Positions 56,120 to 64,000 of a DNA stretch of 64,000 nt are shown here, piece by piece. Position 1 is the stretch's first letter, and every line of letters begins with the position of its first letter. The stretch is from Phlebiopsis flavidoalba (lineage: Eukaryota; Basidiomycota; Agaricomycetes; Polyporales; Phanerochaetaceae). Under the pieces are notes generated by a model, which did no database searches, was not told where the DNA came from, and saw only the letters and a list, made by a program, of their open reading frames with translations. Location of the stretch: contig JAOCPU010000001.1 of assembly GCA_035772785.1 (NCBI GenBank), positions 1,550,001-1,614,000 on the forward strand, written 5' to 3'. The translations under genes were made by a program, and so were the position numbers.

Positions 56120-59100
56120 ATGCTCGGACTGCCTTTACGCACTCCGCTCCGTGTGCAAAGGACAGCCCTCCACACATGCATGCCTATACGCCAGCTATCA
56201 ACATCCTCACCTCGTCATACACTCCTTCGCACTCTTCAAACACTCCGACAGTCTGGCAACTACCGCGTCACTGTGAATCATTCTCGTGCTTTATTAATTC
56301 TCCGTTGCTACTCTCTCTGTGTCCTCCATCTTTGCCCCCTCGGAAACCATCTCGGTGCCACCACCTCAGGTTGTCGCGAACATTGCGTCTATTGAAGCTG
56401 CAGCCGATGCCAATCCGTACGATGTCGAGAAGCAGCCAGATCGCGCCTCTTTGAAGCACTGCTGGCGACCACATGTCAAACCGGGATATGATGTGCTGGT
56501 TTCTCGCTGGGAACGGATGTGTGAATTTGTGCGTAAAAGCCTGCTGTATACTTGCCATACTGCCATATATTGACCCCCAACCGACGACAGGACTCGTCTA
56601 GCCCGTAATATTGCGGTCAGACGCGGCTTTCAAGCTCTACACCTAACGCAGCGCACTCATGAAGAACGAAATGGAGGCATCTATTAATGCTGCTGTACGG
56701 CGCAGGGACTCGCTTCTTGGCGCCACTGCTGCCTCAACCTTGTCTAATATTACGGAACCATTGGTGTCGACCCCTGAAGTTGCTGTTGATCTCCCCAAGG
56801 AGTGATGCAGCAAGTGTCAATCCTGAACAAATCGATGCCTCCAGTGCCTCTGCTTCTGCGTCCTCTGCCACTACGCCAACCAACACTAGCCAGACAATTG
56901 CACAGTCTGTTCTTGCTTCGCCACATACTGCTACACAACCTTCTGGTGTATTGAGCTCTGACATGTCGAAGCTTGCGACCGCGCTCGGCGCAGGTGCTGG
57001 CAATCTCAACAAACCCCATAGTGGTTACTTTAGCGGAACGTTTAGTGACAAGGTCTCTCGGCAACGGACGCTTTACTTAACGGTTTTGTAGCGAAAGGTG
57101 CATGGATTCCACGTCTGGTTCGATTTGTCGTCTACACCGCAGTGTTCACGTTCTGTGCGTACTATTCTCTTCAGTCCGCGGTATAGACTAATGGCATGCA
57201 GTCATGCTGGTCATATTCTCCGTCCTCTTGGGAGAAACTCTGGGCTTCTCAAAGCCGGCCCTCGGCAAGCAGAATTCGAACTACCCCCGGAAAGACTTAC
57301 AAGTTCAGCGATGTACACGGTGTTGACGAGGCCAAGGATGTGCGTACAGCGATTCCCGGACATTATTGTCGCTAATCTCGGGCTACATCCCAGGAACTCC
57401 AAGAGGTTGTCATGTTCTTGAAGGATCCGACAATTTTCACGTCGCTTGGCGGAAAGCTTCCAAAGGGAATCCTACTGACAGGTCCCCCTGGAACAGGTAA
57501 AAACTTTGCTTGCTCGCGCTGTTGCCGGCGAGGCCGGTGTGCCTTCCTTTTCGCTTCTGGGTAAGTCGACATTCAACATCTCTGCCCTTGGCAGTTTAGC
57601 TTAATTCATCTCAGATCCGAGTTCGATGAAATGTTCGTCGGCGTTGGCGCGAAACGTATGCGAGAGCTTTTCGCCGCAGCTCGCAAGAAACAGCCCGCCC
57701 ATCATCTTCATTGACGAACTGGATGCGGTCGGTGGAAGGCGTACTAGCCCGCGACTCTCAGATGGTGGTATTATATGAGGCAAACATTGAACCAGCTCTT
57801 GACCGAGACGCGGGATGGTTTTTTGCGCAGAATGAAGGCATCATTGTTATCGGAGCAACCAACTTCCCTGACAGTCTAGACCCCGTAAGCTTTCCTCACC
57901 GATCAGGTTAGCACATATGTTTCACGGTCACGCTCTTCTAGTGCCCTGGTCCGTCCCGGTCGGTTCGATAGGCATATCGCAGTGCCCCTCCCGATGTGCG
58001 AGGACGGACGCAGATCTTGAAGCATCACATGCAGAACATGTGTCGCCGAGTCTGTGTGCGCGATTTGTTTGCCGTCGAGAAAGAACGTTATTGATAGCGA
58101 TCTCTTGTAGAGGTAAATCTGATGGTCCTCGCCCGAGGCAACTCCAGGGTTCTCTGGTGCGGACCTCCAGAACAGGGTGAAGTCAGTATATCCGAGCGAT
58201 CGATGGATTGTCCAAACGGTTCTGACACACTTTTCACTAGCATGGCTGTGCCGTTCAGGCTTCGAGAGAGGGTGACACTACCGTCAAGCTGAAGCATTTT
58301 TGAATGGGCGAAGGACCGCATTGTCATGGGCGCTGAGCGGAAGAGTGCGTTCATTAGCGATCATGTGTAAAGAAGATGACAGCGTTACCACGAAGGCGGA
58401 CACGCGCTGGTGGCTCTGTACACTTGATGGCGCGATGCCTCTTCACAAAGTGGACATGCGTTCCTCGCGGAATGCCCTCGGGAGTGGTAAGTCCTGTTCC
58501 GTCGGAGCCGCGTAACGCAATTACTGATCCGAACAGACCAGTCAACTCCCCGAGGATGACATGTACTCTCGCTCCTTCAAAGAGTACCTCCCCCCCCCCC
58601 CCCCCGCTGACATTGATGTATGCATGGGCGGCCGTGTCGCCGAGAGCTCGGTATGTCCCTACCGGTATTGGCTTGTCTTAGTCAAACTAATAATATTTTG
58701 ACAGCATATGGAGCTGATAAAACGTGACTAGGTGGTGCCTCGTCCTGACATCACCAAGGCTACTCAATATTGCCCGATCAATGGTGAAGGTAATTACCGA
58801 CTTGTACGGAGTCTAAAGATACGCTGCTCAATGCATATCTTTTCACACAAGAGGCTGGGGATTCTCTGAGAAGATCGGCCGCCGGTTTTACTTCAATGAC
58901 CGTGACGGTCCAATCAGTCCTCAGAAACAAGACGAAATATCGAAACTGAAGTCCGAAAGTACGTCATATCACTTCACGATTCGTCGCGCATACCCCGCTT
59001 TGTCCATGCTCCATTGTCGCGGCGTAGCCCCGACACTTGACCGCTTCTCATGCTATCTGTATGTTCGAACCCACGGATTGCTGATATCGGCCGTTCTATT

Positions 59101-59395
59101 CAGGATCCTCACCGCGTCTGTGAGAATCGCGTGTAACAAAACGCGCTGCTAAAGTCAAAAGAGGAAGAGTTGCACCGAGTGAGTTGCTCCAACAATGTTT
59201 CTAAAATCAATTTCTGACTTTCCCTGCTTTGTTTACGTCTTCTGTGTGTGAAGCTCGCCACCCGCGCTCTCGTTGAACACGAAGACTCTCGACGCCGAAG
59301 AAGTTAGAAAGGTCATCAAGGGCGAGTCCAATACGAAATATAACAGAAGTCATCCCAGAGAGGATCTCTCGCGATGGCCGCGGAGGAGCACTCAT
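56120..59395 (+). CDS. YME1: Mitochondrial i-AAA protease (Yme1/FtsH type)
   Basis: Inner-membrane ATP-dependent zinc protease facing the intermembrane space. ATG at 56120 gives [20 protein letters not shown] and then [20 protein letters not shown], a typical matrix presequence. [20 protein letters not shown] and [18 protein letters not shown] follow (about 56370-56530). A Ser/Ala/Thr-rich stretch (56810-57010) precedes [19 protein letters not shown] (TM, about 57105-57160). [28 protein letters not shown], [14 protein letters not shown] (Walker A, about 57465-57505), [14 protein letters not shown] (Walker B, about 57700-57740) and [18 protein letters not shown] follow. [19 protein letters not shown] lies near 57940-57995. 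The protease part shows [15 protein letters not shown] with the HExxH zinc site (about 58379-58425), [20 protein letters not shown] and FSEKIG..YFNDRD (about 58865-58905). [10 protein letters not shown] and [11 protein letters not shown] end near 59395. A run of 16 C (58590-58605) and many indels break the frame. Confidence 0.9.
58590..58605. repeat. Homopolymer run of 16 C inside the YME1 gene
   Basis: It lies between SFKEYL and ADIDVCMGG, which are adjacent in the protein family. The run therefore has no counterpart in the protein and is probably a consensus artefact. Confidence 0.8.
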
Positions 59396-60128
59396 AGCAC
59401 GCTTAGACTTGTTTCTATGGCTCGTCTCGGTGTTCCTTGAACGTTATACACAGACTCTACATGTCGCTAATAACTCCTTGCTCGCTACGACTGCCCCGAC
59501 TGCCCTGGCCGGGCCTAGCGCGGCTTGCATAAGCCGTCCCGACTCACTGACCGACCGACTAGGACGAGATTGAGTCCTCAGATGGCGGAAATTCACGGAA
59601 TGCCGTCAACATAAGCTTGTAAGTTCGATGACGGGCTTCGCATAGCTGAGCTGCGATCGAGTTCTCTCCGGCAGTTCCCCTCGCATGCTGTGTATTCGAA
59701 ACTTCTCGAGGGTGGGAGATGGTATTACCGGAGAAAGATATTCAGCTCCCTTACAGTAGACTGTGTCTCATGAACCTTGGTCTGGTGCAGAGGAAAGGAT
59801 CATCTCGTGCTTCTGTTACCTCTGTACTCTGCTGGTAGAACTCTCAGACGGAAGTGAAAATCGTCCTAATGAAATCGGACGAATACGCAAAACACATGAC
59901 GTTTTTTATTGAAAGAGGGTGGAGGTCTGTACTGGGCCATATGAGCAGCACGGAGGTGGCGGCACAATCAGGGGCCCCAATTCACAAATGAAAGTGCCTG
60001 GAACGGCATATGAGGAGTGTATGTGGCGAACTCACCGTTAGTTATGCGTCCATGCGGCTGCATATGCTCTGGTCCAATCGTTCTAGCGGCTTGACATCCC
60101 TGAGACACGGGGTAGATATCTCGATGGA
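59396..60128. other. No recognisable gene
   Basis: 3' flank of YME1 and a spacer with only short frames. A minus-strand continuation of the next fragment is possible but not supportable. Confidence 0.4.
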
Positions 60129-60846
60129 CTAAATAGATCGATGGAGAGTTTCGTTCTCAAGCCTAGGTGCAAGGTTCTGATTCGCAGAAATGCGGATGGG
60201 GAGATTTGGTCTATGGCAATATCGCTTTAGACAAACCGCTCTGGGAAGCATATATGTGTTCTCACCTTGTCGGCACATATACACGCCCAAAGTCGCCGCT
60301 TCAAAGCGCGCCATGGCGCGTATGTGCATGCCCAGCTCCGCTGCAACCTTACGGCATCGGGGCCTTGATAGGAGCGATGGCTGAAAGAGCGGAGAAGGGG
60401 TCATGAAGATTTGTGAGGAGCCACGCACGAGCAGGGGCTTTTGGGATGGCTGTGAGCATGGCAACCCTTATAGGGGCTGGGGGAATGCTGGCGACCGACA
60501 GGGGGAGACAACCTGTTTGAGATGCGTCGGCGCTGGACGAGTCCTTGGCCTCGAGCTTGTCGATGGACACCCGTGTTGCTAATCTCCTGGCATAGACGGT
60601 CGGCTACGCTTATTCAGTTTTCTGCGCGGATGCCGTGTGTGTTCCGGAAGAAGAAGGCTGGGTCGTAGCCGAACTGAAACAGACGGCGGCGGCGGCTTTC
60701 TTGCGAAAAGACAGATGCCCCTCGTTCCAATAGACACACTGGAACGCATGCCTCCTCCCATCCTCGGTAAAACTAGCGCAGAGATGCGTCGGAGTAGTGG
60801 GCACTTGTGGACCGAGAGACACGGCGGGTGAACATGGTATGGACAA
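60129..60846 (-). CDS. Unidentified coding-like fragment
   Basis: Minus-strand frames join with shifts into a protein-like stretch. It contains RHAFQCVYWNEGHLSFRKKA (about 60710-60765), VSIDKLEAKDSSSADASQTG (about 60515-60575) and SVASIPPAPIRVAMLTAIPK. RKVAAELGMHIRAMARFEAA then TLGVYMC follows (about 60275-60355), just before a donor-like site. This looks like helices of a real, conserved protein, but I do not recognise the family and no start or stop can be fixed. Confidence 0.35.
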
Positions 60847-62830
60847 GCTTTGTGATTTTATCCTTTGTCTGTGCCTATCGTGGGGAGCAGCATGGGCACT
60901 AGGCCCAGGGGTGACCGCGCTTGGCCTGATACGAAGGTCGGAAACAGGGCGTGTAAGATGAGTTGAGCAATGAAAACTTTACGACATCTATCTCACTCCA
61001 CAATTGAGGGGTGCTGCAGCCGGCAGGCCACACCGCAGAGCGTGAGAGCGGCGTGCGCTTTGCGGTCAGCGGACGCTTGTCTCCTCCGCCCGGGAGTGTT
61101 CTGCCACCAATCGGTCTCGGGGAGAGTGACAAAGCTCGAGACAGTCCGGTGCGAGCGAGTTCTAAAGGTCGAACTGAGGCCCGGACTCTCGAATGCGCCT
61201 CTGGGGATGAAGTCGTGTCGTAGCGAAGGAAAAATTAGGAACGGCAAGGCACGTTCCGGGTTTTCGTCGCGGAGGGATCGTTTTACGGTTGTCCTCGTCG
61301 GTCAGCCACCCAGCAAAGGGGCCACCGACATCGCACATGAGATCTTGGGATATTACGTGTGTTACGGGGAAGGTCGACCTGAGGAGGAGAGACTTGTGCC
61401 CCTTTGAGGAAGGACTGGGAACGGCGCGCGTCTCCTGCTCTCGCGCAGCCTTTTGATCAGTGGAAAACAAAAAGAACAAAAAATTGTCAGCCACCCCAAG
61501 ACACCGACGGCGGTTCTGCAATTACCTGCGTTGTTTTGTTTTGCGTGACGAGGCAGACGACGGCGTCGCTTTGCACGACGCCGCTCTGTATACGAGGTTA
61601 ATGCGACTCCTAATAGCAAGCGCACCCGGGTCGGGGATGGGCGCGCGTTGCCGAGCGAATGTGAGATGCGGACTCTTTTTCTGGCACAGAGGGTTGTGCG
61701 CCCGTTTCACGGTGGGATATGAAATACATGGCAGATCTGCGTGCTGCCGAAGATCGTTGTTTTCTGCCCTGGCGGAGTTTTTTGGGTGGCGACGTTGGGG
61801 ATGAGCACCATCGCAGGGAGTGCGCGTTTCATTCACGCCGGTACGACCCAGCGTGGTGCAGCGGAAGATTCTGCGCGTGCTTGGCCATGTAGAACAGGAG
61901 AGGCGGCCACGCGCGAGCCTCGGGTGTGCCTGGGGCGAATATTAACACACAAGCAGGATTGCGTAAAAGGGCCGGCCTGCGTCTCATGTGTGCCGATCTG
62001 GGACGGTGCGAGGTATCCACCTTCCTGCATGGGGGATGCAGAGGTCGTAAGCGCCGCTTTGCCATTCATTGGCAACAGGACCCGCAGGCGTGGTGCTCGA
62101 TGGAACATTTAATGGTTTAGCCAAAGGCCCGTCTTTCACTCGATCACGACAAACCAGGCTGGGCACTGATTGACTTAAGGCCTGAGGTCCAACGACCCAT
62201 CTCAACCACCCCTCTACCACATCTCCTATTACTGTCCGGGCCGACGTGACCAGCGTCCCCCACACGGTGAGCCTTGTTTCGCTGTCCCCCCCCCCAACTC
62301 AGAAGTCGTCGATCAATCCGTTCTAGGTTTGTCTAACGCTGTTTGACCCTAGGATGTGTCACCGGCAACTAAGATTGAACAAGTTCACGGAGTGCGGCGG
62401 CATTCCACCTTTGTCGGCGAGCTCAACGCGTCGAACTTGGGGGGGGGCATGCGGCAGTCGACTGCTACAACAGCAGGCAGCATCCAGTCGGCTGCACCGC
62501 AGGGGGGGTCGCCATGTACTTGTCGTCGCTACTATACGTGCGTCGCGCACTGTTAGTCTGCGAAACTACTCACACTGACGGTCTCCGTGCCAGCCAACCC
62601 GAGCGACTATATAAGAAGTGCGAAATTCAGCCGTCCCACTGACCTTGGTCCGTGTACTGACTAGCCTGCGCAGTTTTGCAGGCAACTATGCTAGAGGTGC
62701 CTCGGAGCAGCCTAACGAACCAAAACTCATGTCATGTCCATCCACGACCAACAAGGAAGCCCCCCCTGTCACGCCGCCACGTTACCCCGCCCCTCCTACA
62801 AGTCTATGATCTATCTGCGCAAGTGTACTA
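60847..62830. other. Unassigned region
   Basis: Frames on both strands are short and without motifs. A run of 10 C lies at 62286-62295. A plus-strand segment SPATKIEQVHGVRRHSTFVG (about 62360-62420) and a minus-strand segment ISQDLMCDVGGPFAGWLTDE (about 61300-61360) are the most protein-like. Neither is recognised. Confidence 0.3.
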
Positions 62831-63430
62831 TCATCCAAAAACCACCATCTCCGTATTCATCGTCCTCTCGACTCTTTTTCCTTGTCGGCCTCCATCTCGA
62901 TTTCCTTTTGTTCTTGCCTGGTGTCGTTCAATGTCCTCCAGTGTCCACAGTGAAATACCAGTCTGATTTTCGTTGGGGTTCTGCGAGATGGTGCGCATGA
63001 ACAGCTTTGACAGGGTAATCGCCATGTCCGTCGACAGGTTTGGTAGGGCGGGTCTCTTGGATGTCCGTTACTGGTTGGATCCATCGGGGCAGCTTCGCCC
63101 GTTTGTCTGCGCGGGCAAACCTCTGCGCGCTTCCAGGTCAGCACCGACCGACACACGCCAAATGACAGCCACGGACCTTGTCCGCAAAACACCATGAGGC
63201 CCCAGTCCGTCTTTTCCACGCAGGACACGTCCCGACGCATTGTGCGGCGTTCCGCATGGCGTCGAATCCCAGAAATTCCGACTCCCGGATGCGGTAAGTG
63301 TCTCGTAGGTACTGCCAGCCTAGCCTTTAGAATACGACTCTCTGTGTATTGGTACGGGACGCTATGGGCCGTGGGCTGTGTGTCAGCCGTGCAGGCGGGC
63401 CCCAGGAGGCGGAATACTGACCCGAACATG
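62831..63430 (-). CDS. Unidentified coding-like fragment
   Basis: Two minus frames join near 62990 to give LPNLSTDMAITLSKLFMRTI, SQNPNENQTGISLWTLEDIE and RHQARTK.EIEMEADKEKES, then a stop near 62857. Upstream frames carry SEFLGFDAMR. The strongly helical, charged C-terminal end looks genuine. I cannot name the family. Confidence 0.35.
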
Positions 63431-63449
63431 ATGACGGCACGCCATAATT

Positions 63450-64000
63450 ATGATCGAAGTCACGATACCCTCTGACACCTTGCCTCGTATGCCTCGAGCA
63501 GCGACGGATATAAAGAAAGATACTGCGCCACGGCCGTTGTCGCACGCCTGCCGCAAGCTACAGAGATTATCCTGGAAAGCGGCGACACGCCAGGTGAGAA
63601 TTTCCGCACCCTGCGATAGTTCTCAAGAGCACGATGCTCGTTTAGTTTGCGTCAGGCGTCTCCACAAAAATGAGCTTGTACTTTCCAAACTTCGTTTAGG
63701 ATGCCCCTGGCGGACAAATTTCAGCTAGCCGCATGGAAGAAGAGGCAGCGGCTGACGAATAAAAAAAAACTCACCATGTCGTTCACGACGTTCTGCGACG
63801 CATGCTTTCCATATACAGGTAGCTAGGGAAGAACGCTACGATCCCATCCGGCACGATTTTGCTATACTCGATGAGGATACTACCGAAGTTTACGTACAAC
63901 GGCAGGATCGTTCCTGACCTCAACCGCGAGCTAATGGCCCACAGTTGGGTCGCTTCCTCGTGTTATGACCTATGATAAACCGGGCTTGGCGCACGTCCTC
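63450..64000 (+). CDS. Possible 5' part of an unidentified gene running off the window
   Basis: Plus-strand fragments are LPRMPRAATDIKKDTAPRPL and SHACRKLQRLSWKAATRQ (about 63480-63595), KLRLGMPLADKFQLAAWKK-like (about 63690-63735) and REERYDPIRHDFAILDEDTT then EVYVQRQDRS (about 63825-63915). Intron-like gaps separate them. The last fragment, rich in Asp/Glu/Arg, is convincingly protein-like, but the family is unknown to me. Confidence 0.35.

Noticed and set aside
59040..59090. TTCGAACCC resembling a tRNA T-loop
   Set aside because: No acceptor or anticodon stem pairs around it, and it lies inside the YME1 3' region.
1..64000. CRISPR arrays, rRNA operons, reverse transcriptase or transposase genes, biosynthetic clusters
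   Set aside because: Looked for on both strands. No regularly spaced short repeats, no rRNA signature and no RT, integrase or transposase motifs were seen. Neighbouring genes are housekeeping and do not form a biosynthetic set.

Overview
This looks like nuclear DNA of a filamentous basidiomycete, most likely an agaricomycete mushroom. Genes are dense and on both strands, and each is cut by several 50-60 nt GT-AG introns. The proteins are core fungal ones: Rrp3, Bud23, Bcs1, twinfilin, Sog2, casein kinase I, Gid4, Ran, Yme1. There is one intron-containing tRNA. No prokaryotic operon, rRNA, CRISPR array or intact transposon is visible. The outstanding quality feature is that nearly every recognisable gene is broken by small indels and substitutions, so proteins must be read across frames. 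Because housekeeping genes are hit as hard as accessory ones, I infer an unpolished long-read consensus rather than mass pseudogenisation. Gene ends are therefore approximate, and exons were joined by homology recalled from the families, not by a search.

Layout. 1-1163 (-): CUE-like domain plus AlkB-like dioxygenase, cut by the window edge. 1492-3254 (+): membrane-anchored M24 peptidase. 3560-5210 (+): Rrp3/DDX47 helicase. 5259-6207 (-): prolyl-4-hydroxylase-like dioxygenase. 6306-6401 (+): tRNA-Ser(GCU) with a 13-nt intron. 6.4-11.5 kb: little recognisable. 12.0-17.1 kb (-): two tandem, diverged copies of succinyl-CoA:3-ketoacid CoA transferase. 17.7-19.0 kb (-): twinfilin. 19.0-24.5 kb: mostly unassigned, with a cluster of GGCGAA/TTCGCC sites. 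24.6-27.8 kb (-): Sog2. 28.0-29.2 kb (+): Bud23. 29.3-31.0 kb (-): Bcs1-like AAA protein. 31.5-33.2 kb (-): RING/coiled-coil protein resembling Zip3/HEI10. 33.5-38.5 kb (+): large JmjC protein. 38.5-39.0 kb: degenerate minisatellite. 39.4-41.5 kb (-): casein kinase I. 42.1-43.8 kb (-): Gid4. 45.6-48.8 kb (-): MFS drug/amino-acid transporter. 50.3-51.5 kb (+): Ran GTPase. 51.9-53.3 kb (+): LEA_2 membrane protein. 53.3-55.4 kb (-): DUF726/TMCO4-like hydrolase. 56.1-59.4 kb (+): Yme1-type i-AAA protease. 59.4-64.0 kb: coding-like fragments I cannot name.

Functionally the genes are a mixed housekeeping set, not a cluster. Mitochondrial proteins recur (two SCOT copies, Bcs1-like, Yme1), as do ribosome-biogenesis proteins (Rrp3, Bud23) and three unrelated Fe(II)/2-oxoglutarate oxygenases (AlkB-like, P4H-like, JmjC). 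I found no convincing previously undescribed multi-gene system. The most interesting observations are the tandem SCOT pair, the CUE-AlkB architecture, the hexamer cluster near 19-21 kb, the minisatellite, and the altered P-loops in three conserved NTPases.
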